Below are positions 1 through 7,944 of a stretch of 64,000 nt of DNA, piece after piece. Numbering within the stretch: position 1 is the stretch's first letter; the number at the start of each line of letters is the position of its first letter. This stretch comes from CAMAVH01 sp964628235. Lineage in GTDB: Bacteria > Pseudomonadota > Alphaproteobacteria > SMXQ01. Position numbers and translations under genes: made by a program. Below the pieces are notes generated by a model. That model ran no database searches, was not told the origin of the DNA, and saw only the letters and a list, made by a program, of their open reading frames with translations. Location: positions 1-64,000 of the forward strand of contig CAZVLU010000002.1 in assembly GCA_964628235.1 (NCBI GenBank), read 5' to 3'.

Positions 1-344
1 TCGCCAAGGAGCCGATCAGCCTCGAAACGCCGATCGGCGACGAGGAGGACAGCCACCTCGGCGACTTCATCGAGGACAAGAACGCCGTCCTGCCGCTCGA
101 CGCCGCCATCCAGTCGAACCTGCGCGAAACCACCACGCGCGTGCTGGCCTCGCTCACGCCGCGCGAAGAGCGCGTGCTGCGCATGCGCTTCGGCATCGGC
201 ATGAACACCGATCACACGCTGGAAGAAGTCGGCCAGCAGTTCTCCGTCACCCGCGAGCGCATACGTCAGATCGAGGCGAAGGCGCTCCGCAAGCTGAAGC
301 ATCCCAGCCGTTCGCGGCTGCTGCGCAGCTTCCTGGATACCTAG
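1..344 (+). CDS. rpoD: RNA polymerase primary sigma factor RpoD, C-terminal part
   Basis: Cut by the window edge. The frame is open from base 3 and gives 113 residues before TAG. This is the promoter-recognition end of the housekeeping sigma-70 factor, which directs core RNA polymerase to -10/-35 promoters. The acidic stretch ETPIGDEEDSHLGDFIED marks the end of region 3. Region 4 follows with RMRFGIG and the -35-binding helix-turn-helix TLEEVGQQFSVTRERIRQIE, ending RSRLLRSFLDT. These motifs are diagnostic for the RpoD group rather than alternative sigma factors. The 5' part lies upstream of the window. Confidence 0.97.
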   Translation, partial: AKEPISLETPIGDEEDSHLGDFIEDKNAVLPLDAAIQSNLRETTTRVLASLTPREERVLRMRFGIGMNTDHTLEEVGQQFSVTRERIRQIEAKALRKLKHPSRSRLLRSFLDT

Positions 345-351
345 AGTTCTC

Positions 352-376
352 GGGCGGGTCTTTCACAGGTCCGCCC
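352..376 (+). terminator. Probable rpoD terminator
   Basis: Just after the rpoD stop, GGGCGG (352-357) can pair with CCGCCC (371-376) across a 13-base loop and is followed by ATTTCT. The six-base stem and short T-run make it a modest intrinsic terminator. The position between rpoD and the tRNA fits. Confidence 0.45.
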
Positions 377-461
377 ATTTCTCCACAGCCTTCGCCTCGG
401 CCGCGTTGCCACGATCTGCGGATCATGGCAGCGTAAGGCCGCGTCTGCGTCGCGAAACAGT

Positions 462-538
462 GGGCCTGTAGCTCAATTGGTTAGAGCCGACCGCTCATAA
501 CGGTCTGGTTGCAGGTTCAAGTCCTGCCGGGCCCACCA
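462..538 (+). tRNA. tRNA with CAT anticodon (tRNA-Ile2 or elongator tRNA-Met)
   Basis: A 77-base cloverleaf with the acceptor pair GGGCCTG/CGGGCCC, a D-arm starting TAGCTCAATTGG, the anticodon stem GACCG/CGGTC around loop CTCATAA (anticodon CAT), a T-arm containing GGTTCAAGTCC, and an encoded CCA end. The absence of an initiator-type acceptor mismatch argues against tRNA-fMet. Whether this is elongator Met or the lysidine-modified Ile2 tRNA cannot be settled by eye. The strong G/C acceptor and the rpoD neighbourhood lean slightly towards Ile2. Confidence 0.93.
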
Positions 539-771
539 CTTCACGCATCCATAACTCAATCGCGCTCGTAACTGGGCAGATGCTCGGCGCAAGACTTGCG
601 CTGGGATGGCAATGCTCATCGCTTAATAAAAATTGTAAAAAAATTCGCATTTCTTTTTTAACTGGTTCGGCCAGAATGGCTATAGGTTTTCGGCTTAGCT
701 GATATAAGGAAAATTATTTTGATTGCCGTCCTGCGGCATCTGTCTTTCCAATTCTATGGGACGTTTCTTTA

Positions 772-2439
772 ATGAAAAGAAACGTCCTCCGTGTGACTCG
801 CATCAAGCGAAGGGCTGCGCTTGCGATCGTCGTGGCATCGATTTTTGCCATTTGCGTGCCGATGGTCGTGGCGTTTAACGAAGCGGATTACCGTGCGGTC
901 GAATTTGAGAAAGAGCGCGCTCTCCTGATTGCGAAGGATGTGCTCTATCGTACCGATGCGACGGTCGATCAAATTTCCGTCGGCATCGCCGCGCTAAAGC
1001 CATATGCCGACAGTCCGTGCGGCGACGAATCATTGAACGCGATGCGGCGCATCGATCTCGCGTCCAGCTATATCCAGGCCGTCGCCCATGTCCTCGACAA
1101 CCGCATCGTTTGCTCCTCGCTTGGTCGCGAAGTCGCGGGAATCTCGTTGGGCGTTCCCAACTCGTACTCGCCCAGAGGCACCAGCCAGTGGACCGACGTT
1201 AAGCCGGATTTCGCCGACGACTTGAGTTTCCTCGTCATCGAGGACAGCGGCTACGCCTTTATCGTGCACAAGGATCTTCCTATCGACAGCAGCACATATG
1301 TCGACAACGTAGCGTTGGCGATTGCGGTTCTGTCTGAGCGTGAACGGGGCAGATCGGACTTCTCATGGAGCTATTTGACATCTCGCGGCGATCTCAAGCC
1401 GCAATGGCTTCCCCTATTGGAGAGTGCCGATCGAGAGCGGGTCTTCATCGAAGACAATCGCGTTGTCGCTTTGATCAAGTCGTCTAAATATTTTGTCGCT
1501 GCCGTGGCGGTGGTGCCGAGTGAGCAGGTAGCCTACCAAGTGCGTCAGCTGGCTTATTGGCTCGTCCCCGTCGGATTGCTGTCAGGCGTGCTCATCGCTT
1601 TGGCGCTTCTCTTCGCGCTGCAATCCTACGTGAGACTGCTTGAGCGCGAGCAGCTGGCTCGTGAAAAGGCCGAGCTGCAGCTGCAAGTGCAGCAACGGCA
1701 AAAAATGGAAACAATCGGCCGCGTTGCCGGCGGCATCGCGCATGATTTCAACAATTTCTTGGCCATCATCCTTGGCTATCTTGATTTCCTGCGGGAGGAG
1801 ACCTCAGCGGGTTCCGCCCTACGCCGCTACTCGGATAATGCGACAGATCCGGCGCTAAAAGCGAAGGACGTGATCGGCACGTTGCTGAATTTCTCTCGCC
1901 CGACGCTAGGAGAGCGTCGCGTCGTGCGTGCCGATGATCTGGTCCAAGATATTTCCACCTTGATCCAAGGCGTCTTGCCGAAGCGCTGCTCTCTGGCCGT
2001 CGATTTGCGGGCAAGGCGCCACATGATCGCTGCGGACCAGACGCAGATATCGCAGGTCATCATGAATTTTGTCGTCAATGCTTGCGATGCTTACGGCGAT
2101 TCCGGTGGCGAGGTCATCTTGCGGCTTCGCCAGGGGCAAGTCGGGAAATGGCCCGCAGAATTTTCTCAATGGCCTGCTTTCACGGCGGGAAATCCGCTCG
2201 ATGAGGACGATGTGATAAGCATCGAAGTGGAGGATCATGCTTCTGGAATCGCGCCGGAGATTTTGTCCAAATTGTTCGAACCGTTCTTCAGCACCAAACA
2301 GCCGGGCAAGGGGACGGGCTTAGGCTTGTCGATCGTATATGCCGTCATGCAAGCTCACGGCGGTAGGCTGGAGGTCCGTTCGCAGTTGGGCGCGGGCACC
2401 ATTTTTCGCCTTTCTCTTCCGGTTGTCGACGTGGCGTAA
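772..2439 (+). CDS. Membrane sensor histidine kinase with periplasmic CSS-motif domain
   Basis: A 555-residue inner-membrane two-component sensor. The first membrane segment is at about residues 14-35 and the second at about 260-285. They bracket a periplasmic domain with Cys83 and a CSS triplet starting at Cys114 (NRIVCSSLG), the signature of the CSS-motif domain usually seen on c-di-GMP phosphodiesterases. The cytoplasmic part has a coiled linker, a DHp H-box with phospho-acceptor His324 (GGIAHDFNNFL), the N-box NFVVNACDAYG, then FEPFFSTK and GKGTGLGLSIVY of the HATPase. The G1 box reads EDHASGI instead of the usual DNGxGI. No response regulator gene is adjacent, so the partner is unknown. 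The input is probably thiol redox state, judging from the domain family. Confidence 0.9.
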   Translation: MKRNVLRVTRIKRRAALAIVVASIFAICVPMVVAFNEADYRAVEFEKERALLIAKDVLYRTDATVDQISVGIAALKPYADSPCGDESLNAMRRIDLASSYIQAVAHVLDNRIVCSSLGREVAGISLGVPNSYSPRGTSQWTDVKPDFADDLSFLVIEDSGYAFIVHKDLPIDSSTYVDNVALAIAVLSERERGRSDFSWSYLTSRGDLKPQWLPLLESADRERVFIEDNRVVALIKSSKYFVAAVAVVPSEQVAYQVRQLAYWLVPVGLLSGVLIALALLFALQSYVRLLEREQLAREKAELQLQVQQRQKMETIGRVAGGIAHDFNNFLAIILGYLDFLREETSAGSALRRYSDNATDPALKAKDVIGTLLNFSRPTLGERRVVRADDLVQDISTLIQGVLPKRCSLAVDLRARRHMIAADQTQISQVIMNFVVNACDAYGDSGGEVILRLRQGQVGKWPAEFSQWPAFTAGNPLDEDDVISIEVEDHASGIAPEILSKLFEPFFSTKQPGKGTGLGLSIVYAVMQAHGGRLEVRSQLGAGTIFRLSLPVVDVA

Positions 2440-2533
2440 TTTTTCTGCCTGTCGCGATCTCGCGCTCTTGCGGCATCGCACGCGTGAGTAGAAACTCCGT
2501 CAACGACAAAGAAAATCTGCGAAAGGACGAGGC

Positions 2534-3421
2534 ATGAAAACTCTGGGTTTCATCGGCACCGGCGGCATGGGCAACGGCATGGCGGCCAATCTGATCAAGG
2601 CCGGCTATGCCCTGGTCGTGACCGATCTCAACCGCGCGCAGGCGGCGAAGCTGGAGGCGCAGGGCGCGCGCTTCGTCGACTCGCCCAAGGCGGTCGCCGA
2701 GGCGTCCGAGATCGTGCTCTCGATGCTGCCGCACAATGGCGCGGTGCAGGCGGTCGGCCTCGGCAAGGGCGGGCTGATCGAGGCGACGAGCGGCGCCAAG
2801 ACCTGGATCGATTTCAGCAGCATCGACAAGGCGACCATCGTCGGCGTCGCCGACACGCTCGCCAAGACCGGCTGGACCGTGGCGGACGCCTCGGCCGGCG
2901 GCGTCGAGGAGGTGGCGGCAGCCGGCGAACTGGCGCTGTGGGTTTCCGGCGACAAGGCGCTGTTCGATGCGCATCAGCCGATCTTCCAGGCGATGGGCAA
3001 GTCGATCCTGCAGGTCGGCGAGTTGGGCAACGCCAAGATGGTCAAGAACGCCATGGCGATGATCGCCGCCGTGCAGCATATGAGCTACGTCGAGGTGACG
3101 CGCTGGCTGGAGAAGGGCGGCCTCGACGCGGCGACTTTCCAGACTGTGGTGAAGAACTCGCAGCAAGATTGCGTCGGCACCCGTCGCATCATGGAGACGG
3201 TGGCGAGCCGCAAATACAAGCCGCGCAAGTCGTGGATGCCGAAGGACATCAACTTCGGCCTCGACATGGCGCGCGAGATGGAAGTGCCGATGCCCTTCGT
3301 CAATCTCGCCTCGCAGATGTTCGCCGTCGCGCAAGCCACTGGCCTAGACGGCTATGAGGCGACCGGCATCGCCTGCAACGTCTATGATGTGCTCAACGGC
3401 AAGCCGCCTGCGGCCAAATAG
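2534..3421 (+). CDS. NAD(P)-dependent 3-hydroxyisobutyrate dehydrogenase-like oxidoreductase
   Basis: A 295-residue cytoplasmic beta-hydroxyacid dehydrogenase. The N-terminal Rossmann fold opens with GFIGTGGMGNGMA (residues 5-17). The substrate loop is DASAGGVEEVAAAGELALWV, and the catalytic lysine is Lys171 in NAKMVKNAM. The family oxidises 3-hydroxyisobutyrate, tartronate semialdehyde or related hydroxyacids with NAD(P). The loop here differs from the common DAPVSGG form, so the substrate cannot be called. A clear ribosome site (GAAAGGACGAGGC) precedes the ATG. The TauD-like and DUF6282 genes downstream suggest a small catabolic set. Confidence 0.88.
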   Translation: MKTLGFIGTGGMGNGMAANLIKAGYALVVTDLNRAQAAKLEAQGARFVDSPKAVAEASEIVLSMLPHNGAVQAVGLGKGGLIEATSGAKTWIDFSSIDKATIVGVADTLAKTGWTVADASAGGVEEVAAAGELALWVSGDKALFDAHQPIFQAMGKSILQVGELGNAKMVKNAMAMIAAVQHMSYVEVTRWLEKGGLDAATFQTVVKNSQQDCVGTRRIMETVASRKYKPRKSWMPKDINFGLDMAREMEVPMPFVNLASQMFAVAQATGLDGYEATGIACNVYDVLNGKPPAAK

Positions 3422-3574
3422 CGGATTACGCGCTGCTCCCGACTGCCATGACGTTCCGCAGCGCGCAATTTTCGGCCTTTCCGGTCGTTTGCGGGCGTTG
3501 CATTTTGCTGCGCTTGGCCTAGCATTTCTCTTAACCAAGCCGGGTCGAGCCGGCATAACGGAGGGACGGCGGCC

Positions 3575-4642
3575 ATGACCATTGCAACGACCCAGAACTC
3601 CTGGCGCGCGAGCGCGCGTGAGCGCGTACCGGCGGAGATGATGCAGCCGATCGGCGGATCGGCCGCTTGGTATCCCAAGGATTTCGCCGGCAACGAGACG
3701 TGGATCTACCGCCTGAGCGAGGCGGAGATCGGCGAGATCATGGCGGCCGTGGCGCGTATTGAAGGCGCCGGCCTCGGCCTGATGGACATCGGGCGCGACG
3801 ACTTCGTCGTGCCGACCCTGGCTGCGGGCCTCGCCGACGTGCGCGCCGAACTGCTCGAGGGACGCGGCTTTGCCCTGGTGCGCGGCTTGCCGATCGCGGG
3901 CCGCTCGCGGCTGCAGACGGCTATCGCCTTCTGGGGCATCGGCGCCCATATCGGCCGCGCCATCTCGCAGAACACCAAGGGCCAGTTGCTCGGCCATGTC
4001 ACCGACATCGGCGGCGACTACAACAAAGTGCGCGGCTACATGACGAAGTCGCACATGAATTTTCACTGCGACCGCGCCGATTTCCTGTCGCTTTGCTGCT
4101 TGCATCCGGCCAAGGCCGGCGGCGCGCACCGAATCTGCTCGTCGGTGACGCTGCACAATGAGATGCTCAAGCGCAACCCCGCGTTGGTCGAGGCGCTCAC
4201 CTTCCGCTTCTATCGCGGGCGCGCCGTCGATATCAGCGAGGGCGACTTGCCCTATATCCGCCAGCCGGTGTTCAGCATCACCGACGGCCACTTCGCCGCG
4301 CGCGGCGTCAGCGCCGCCATCCGCAAGGGCCAGCAGATCGCGGGCGTGCCGCCGCTCACGCCGCTGCAGATCGAAGCGATGGAGATGTACAAGGCCATCG
4401 CCGACGAGATCGCCATCGACATCGACTTTCAGCTCGGCGACATCTCCTTCGTGCAGAACCATGTGACCCTGCATTCGCGCACCGGCTTCGAGGACTGGCC
4501 GGAGCAGGAGCGCAAGCGCCACCTCCTGCGCCTGTGGCTGTCGAGCGACGGGGCATATCCCGTCGATCCCGACATCGAGCGCGAGATTCGCGGCGTTGTT
4601 ATTCCCGGCACAGTGCTGCGCGCCTCGTTGGAAGTCGTCTAA
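3575..4642 (+). CDS. TauD/TfdA-like Fe(II)/2-oxoglutarate dioxygenase
   Basis: A 355-residue member of the TauD/TfdA fold, which couples 2-oxoglutarate decarboxylation to hydroxylation of a small substrate. The iron-binding HxD is His164-Cys-Asp166 (NFHCDRADF), the distal His is about His300 in NHVTLHSR, and the 2OG-binding Arg lies in the following KRHLLRLWL stretch. The sequence FALVRGLPI before the core is typical of the family. The length is longer than taurine dioxygenase because of an N-terminal extension of about 100 residues. The substrate is unknown. The start has the ribosome site GGAGGGACGG. Confidence 0.87.
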   Translation: MTIATTQNSWRASARERVPAEMMQPIGGSAAWYPKDFAGNETWIYRLSEAEIGEIMAAVARIEGAGLGLMDIGRDDFVVPTLAAGLADVRAELLEGRGFALVRGLPIAGRSRLQTAIAFWGIGAHIGRAISQNTKGQLLGHVTDIGGDYNKVRGYMTKSHMNFHCDRADFLSLCCLHPAKAGGAHRICSSVTLHNEMLKRNPALVEALTFRFYRGRAVDISEGDLPYIRQPVFSITDGHFAARGVSAAIRKGQQIAGVPPLTPLQIEAMEMYKAIADEIAIDIDFQLGDISFVQNHVTLHSRTGFEDWPEQERKRHLLRLWLSSDGAYPVDPDIEREIRGVVIPGTVLRASLEVV

Positions 4643-4866
4643 GACGCGCCGCGCAGGCATTCTCTTTCGCTAATGTTTCCAATCGGATGACGCGCCATGC
4701 GCGCGATGCGCGGGGCTTTTTAGCCATGGCCGACGCATGTCATGACACAGCGCCAAGTTCGGCGCGGTCGAGGATTTTGGGGCAAATCAATATTTTATAA
4801 CCGTCGCGATGAGGGTTAGCATCGTCCCATAACCATAAAAAGTCGGCTGATCGGGAGGAGAGCGAT

Positions 4867-5973
4867 ATGCGAGACGACCTGGCTATCCGCAGCGCGCGCA
4901 GCAACGACAATGCGACGCCCACCATGGAGCGTTGCGTGGCGGCTTATCCGGCGCGTCGCGCCTTCAAGCCCTACATTCAAGTGCCGCCACGCATCGAAGG
5001 GGTGCGCGGCTTCATCGACATTCATTGCCATGCCGAATATGGCCAGCAGGACGCCTTGGCGCTGGCCAAGCTGGCGTCCGAGAACGGCATGTACGGCATC
5101 CTCTATAAGGGGATCGGCAAAGAGGACAAGCGCTCGGCCGGTCCGATGGATGACATCAATGCGCTGATCGAGAGCATGAAGCGCTGGTCGGACGAAACCG
5201 GCATTCCGGCGATCAAAGCCTGGGGCGGCTACGCGCTATGCCGCGACAACAAGCCGCCGAGCGCCGAGAAGGTCCGCACGCAAGTCGCCGCCGGCGTCAC
5301 GTCGTTCTGGCTCGCCCTCGCGAACCACGCCAACACTTACTCCATCGTCGGCGGCAAACCCTATCGCTGGGATCCGACCGCCGACAAGAAGGCCCATTCC
5401 GAGCCGCTGCCGTGGGATCAGGCCTTGAAGTACGGCCACTACGCGCTCGACGAGAACGGCAAGCTCAAGAAGGAATATGAGGAGGCGATCCGCATGATCG
5501 CCGACGCCGACCGCACGCTCTCCTTGGGCCATTCGACTCATCAGGAGATCTGGGCGCTGGCCGAGCTGATCGACAAGCTGAACTATAAGCGCGCCTTCAT
5601 CGACCATCCGTTCAGCCCGTTCGTGAACCTCACGGTCGAGCAGATGCAGGAACTGTCGAAGGTCGGCATCACCTTCAATTACACCTATGATGAGCTGTCG
5701 CCGATGCTCGGCGTCGACCCCGCCAAGATGTACGCCGCCATCCGCAAGGTCGGCGTTCGGCACTTCACCCTGTCGAGCGACGCGGGCGATCCGCTGTTCC
5801 CGAACTCGGTCGAGGCTATGCGTCAGGTGGCGGGCTATATGCTCGCCTTCGGCATGAACGCCGACGAGATCGAGATCATGTGCGTGCGCAACCCGGCGAA
5901 GCTGGTCGGCCTCGATCCGGATGTCGTCGTCAGCGAGATTAAGGCCCGTGTAGCCGAAGATGCGGGGGCCTAA
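4867..5973 (+). CDS. DUF6282-family metal-dependent hydrolase-like protein
   Basis: A 368-residue cytoplasmic protein with an amidohydrolase-like metal site. His53 and His55 are in FIDIHCHAEYG, later histidines are in LGHSTHQE and FIDHPFSPF, and an aspartate is in LSSDAGDPLFPN. The order matches TIM-barrel metallo-hydrolases, and the sequence resembles the family named DUF6282, whose substrates are not established. A strong ribosome site (GGGAGGAG) sits 6 bases before the ATG. The gene lies in the same direction as the dioxygenase but with a gap of over 200 bases, so co-transcription is uncertain. Confidence 0.8.
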   Translation: MRDDLAIRSARSNDNATPTMERCVAAYPARRAFKPYIQVPPRIEGVRGFIDIHCHAEYGQQDALALAKLASENGMYGILYKGIGKEDKRSAGPMDDINALIESMKRWSDETGIPAIKAWGGYALCRDNKPPSAEKVRTQVAAGVTSFWLALANHANTYSIVGGKPYRWDPTADKKAHSEPLPWDQALKYGHYALDENGKLKKEYEEAIRMIADADRTLSLGHSTHQEIWALAELIDKLNYKRAFIDHPFSPFVNLTVEQMQELSKVGITFNYTYDELSPMLGVDPAKMYAAIRKVGVRHFTLSSDAGDPLFPNSVEAMRQVAGYMLAFGMNADEIEIMCVRNPAKLVGLDPDVVVSEIKARVAEDAGA

Positions 5974-6053
5974 AGCCTCATGATCGCGACCCCGTAAAGC
6001 TTTCCGACGGCCGTGGCTGCCGGTAGCGTTCCCGACATCCATCTCCTTCAGTC

Positions 6054-6084
6054 TTGACCTTCCCCCTATGGGAAGGCTGATCTT
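6054..6084 (+). promoter_or_regulatory. CueR/MerR-type metal-responsive promoter of the DUF305 gene
   Basis: The -35 element TTGACC (6054-6059) overlaps the perfect dyad CCTTCCCCCTATGGGAAGG (6058-6076), with arms CCTTCCC and GGGAAGG. A spacer of 19 bases leads to a poor -10 GATCTT (6079-6084). An over-long 19-base spacer filled by a CCTTCC-type dyad is the hallmark of MerR-family activators, and the bases closely resemble the CueR-controlled copA promoter. A second half-site-like TGACCTTCCCCC lies at 6089-6100. No cueR gene is in the window. Confidence 0.75.
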
Positions 6085-6113
6085 AGGGTGACCTTCCCCC
6101 GCAGGAGATGCAC

Positions 6114-6530
6114 ATGACCCAGATGTTTTCCCGACAGGTTTTTATGGCGGCCGTTCTGGCGACCGGCGTCTTGACAGCGAGCTTGACCGCGCCGGCCTTC
6201 GCGCAGATGGGGCACGGCGGGCATGGCGCCGCCGCGACTCCGGCTCCCGCAGCGGCTCCAGCCATGAGCGGCGCGTCGCAAGCCTACATGGATGCCATGA
6301 CGAAGATGGACCGCGACATGGCGACGATGAAAATGACCGGCAAGCCCGGCGAAGATTTCGCCGCCATGATGATCCCGCACCACCAGGCCGCCATCGACAT
6401 GGCGAAAGCCTATCTGGCCAGCGGCGAGAACAATCCGGAACTGACGTCTCTGTCGCGCGAGATCATCGTCGCGCAGGAGCGCGAGATCGAGTTTCTCAGA
6501 AGCTGGCTCGGGTCGAACAATCATCATTGA
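6114..6530 (+). CDS. DUF305 exported protein, probably copper-linked
   Basis: A 138-residue periplasmic protein. A signal peptide (about residues 1-28, ending PAFAQ) is followed by a Met/His-rich segment MGHGGHG and an Ala/Pro linker. The DUF305 helical domain has MTGKPGEDFAAMMIPHHQAA, where the paired histidines and methionines are the likely metal ligands. An ATG at 6108 abuts the AGGAG, so 6114 is chosen because it leaves 6 bases after AGGAG (6103-6107). The CueR-like promoter immediately upstream and the metal-ligand-rich sequence both point to copper tolerance. The exact role of DUF305 proteins is not settled. Confidence 0.87.
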   Translation: MTQMFSRQVFMAAVLATGVLTASLTAPAFAQMGHGGHGAAATPAPAAAPAMSGASQAYMDAMTKMDRDMATMKMTGKPGEDFAAMMIPHHQAAIDMAKAYLASGENNPELTSLSREIIVAQEREIEFLRSWLGSNNHH

Positions 6531-6664
6531 GGCCATGCGGACAGGGTGGCGCGTTTCGCCGGTTCCGGCGGAACGGCCGCGTGAATTTCTCGTTGGTGAA
6601 GTATCCGTTTGAGCGCGCGCATATCGCGCCGCGTTCCGCGGAAACCCACTGAGAGGATATTGCC

Positions 6665-7030
6665 ATGACGGAGATCACCCAGATCACCAGCGGTTCTGCC
6701 ATCCCCGCCGAGAAGGTCATCGACACGACCGTCTACAACGCCGCCGGCGATAAGCTCGGCAGCATCGAAGATATCATCATCGACAAGGTGAGCGGCCGCT
6801 CGCTCTACGCCATCATGGCGTTCGGCGGCTTTCTCGGACTCGGCCACAAGCATCACCCGCTGCCCTGGTCGATGTTGACCTACGACAAGTCCAAGGAAGG
6901 CTATGTCGTGAACCTCGACAAGAAGCAGCTCGAAGAGGCGCCCGGTTATGACGACGAGGTCGAATGGACGCCGACCTATGGACGCGGCGTCGATAGCTAT
7001 TACAAGGTGCCGACCGCCTGGATGGACTAA
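6665..7030 (+). CDS. PRC-barrel domain protein
   Basis: A 121-residue soluble protein consisting almost wholly of one PRC-barrel. Recognisable stretches are VYNAAGDKLGSIEDIIIDKV, then SLYAIMAFGGFLGLGHKHHP and PWSMLTYD. Such stand-alone PRC proteins are common in Hyphomicrobiales and often stress-induced. No enzymatic role is known. GAGAGGATATTGCC provides the ribosome site. A stem-loop follows the stop. The gene is monocistronic by appearance. Confidence 0.85.
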   Translation: MTEITQITSGSAIPAEKVIDTTVYNAAGDKLGSIEDIIIDKVSGRSLYAIMAFGGFLGLGHKHHPLPWSMLTYDKSKEGYVVNLDKKQLEEAPGYDDEVEWTPTYGRGVDSYYKVPTAWMD

Positions 7031-7048
7031 ACGGGCTAGTCTTAGCGA

Positions 7049-7083
7049 CCGGCGTGCGGTCTGAAGTCCGCGCGCCGGCCTTT
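7049..7083 (+). terminator. Probable terminator of the PRC-barrel gene
   Basis: CCGGCGTGCGG (7049-7059) pairs with CCGCGCGCCGG (7068-7078), with one G-T wobble across an 8-base loop, followed by CCTTTA. The stem is strong but the T-run is weak. Flanking GGGCTA and TAGCCC can extend the structure. Confidence 0.5.
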
Positions 7084-7151
7084 AGCCCTAGTCTGTCCGC
7101 GCTTGACGGCATCACGGGTCAGCGCCTCTCGCTGCAGCAGGAGCATATTCT

Positions 7152-7283
7152 ATGACCGATCCGCAGCATGTTCGACCGACCGAAGCACGCTCCGGCGCCA
7201 AGCTGGGCGTCATGCGCTATGTGCTCGGCATTTCCCTAGCGGCGGTCATCGTCGGCTTCGTGGTGGCCTACGTCGTGGTTTAG
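7152..7283 (+). CDS. 43-residue single-pass membrane peptide
   Basis: This small open frame reads MTDPQHVRPTEARSG, then one hydrophobic helix (about residues 22-43: VMRYVLGISLAAVIVGFVVA) running to the C-terminus. The ATG is preceded by CAGCAGGAG at good spacing. It ends TAG at 7281-7283, overlapping the stop codon of the convergent PAS gene (7280-7282). The hydrophilic head plus terminal helix suggests a small inner-membrane protein with its N-terminus in the cytoplasm. Function is unknown. Support is the ribosome site, the clean helix and the tail-to-tail fit. Confidence 0.6.
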   Translation: MTDPQHVRPTEARSGAKLGVMRYVLGISLAAVIVGFVVAYVVV

Positions 7284-7819
7284 ATCGCGGCGGCGCTGTT
7301 CGCGTTGCTGCCGATCAAAGCCAGACTCGTCGGATCGAGGACTTTGAAAAAGCTATCGACGGTTTCGCCATTGCGGCTGAGCGGCAAGATCAAGCGGACG
7401 TAGCGCCAGAAGCCGTCGTTGAGCGTGATATATTCGCGCCGCGCCAAATCAGGCGCCGACGTCTCCGCCGAGCGCAGCGCCGATTCGACGACATTGCGGG
7501 CATCCTGCGGCGCGAAAAAGTCGTCCGTGGTGTGGCCCTTCAACTCGCGCCCGTATTTATCGCAGACATACGTTCCGGCCAAGCGCACGCGCAACAGGGG
7601 ACGCGGCTGGCGCTCGAGGTCGAGGAGCATCACGTAAGGCAACAAGCGCGTCGGAATCTCGAGCATGTCGAGCCGGGCCGGCCATTTGCCGTTGCCGGCG
7701 TCTCGCGCGCGCAGCCAAATATCGTAGAGTTCGGCGAGATCGGGATAGTCCTTCAGCGCGTCGAGCGGCAGGGTTTGGTTAACAGTCGGAAACCATTTGC
7801 GAAGTAGATCAGGAGACAT
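7280..7819 (-). CDS. PAS-domain protein of the alphaproteobacterial PAS_5 type
   Basis: A 179-residue soluble protein resembling the PAS_5 family (a PAS-like fold, widespread in Hyphomicrobiales, no effector domain). Typical stretches are YDIWLRARDAGNGKWPARLD, RVRLAGTYVCDKYGRELKG and FFKVLDPTSLAL. The start at 7819 has GAGGACC upstream. The longer in-frame extension to 7918 runs through a terminator hairpin and is rejected. Probably a sensory or adaptor protein; the ligand is unknown. Confidence 0.83.
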   Translation of the reverse strand: MSPDLLRKWFPTVNQTLPLDALKDYPDLAELYDIWLRARDAGNGKWPARLDMLEIPTRLLPYVMLLDLERQPRPLLRVRLAGTYVCDKYGRELKGHTTDDFFAPQDARNVVESALRSAETSAPDLARREYITLNDGFWRYVRLILPLSRNGETVDSFFKVLDPTSLALIGSNANSAAAI

Positions 7820-7886
7820 CGTAGGTCCTCGTTGAATGACAGCTTGATTACGTCGCGTGGGCCAAAGCGGATGAGGCAAAACAAAA

Positions 7887-7914
7887 GGGCCGGGGATCGC
7901 TCCCCGGCCCTTTT
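7887..7914 (-). terminator. Rho-independent terminator after the cupin gene
   Basis: A perfect 10-bp stem GGGCCGGGGA/TCCCCGGCCC (7887-7896 and 7901-7910) with a TCGC loop. On the minus strand it is followed by TTTTGTTTT, placed 35 bases after the cupin stop. On the plus strand it is followed by TTTTT, so it could act in both directions. Confidence 0.9.
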
Positions 7915-7944
7915 TCATCGGTTCGCTGCGCAGCGCGAGGCGCT

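Noticed and set aside
462..538. tRNA as a prophage or island attachment site
   Set aside because: No integrase gene or direct repeat of the tRNA end was noticed in the window.
3344..4660. 438-residue open frame antisense to the TauD-like gene
   Set aside because: Low-complexity Arg/Ala/Asp/His-rich translation typical of the complementary strand of GC-rich genes; the plus-strand dioxygenase has full catalytic motifs and a ribosome site.
7103..7807. 234-residue plus-strand frame opposite the PAS gene
   Set aside because: No ribosome site or domain; the PAS_5 protein on the minus strand and the 43-residue peptide explain the region.
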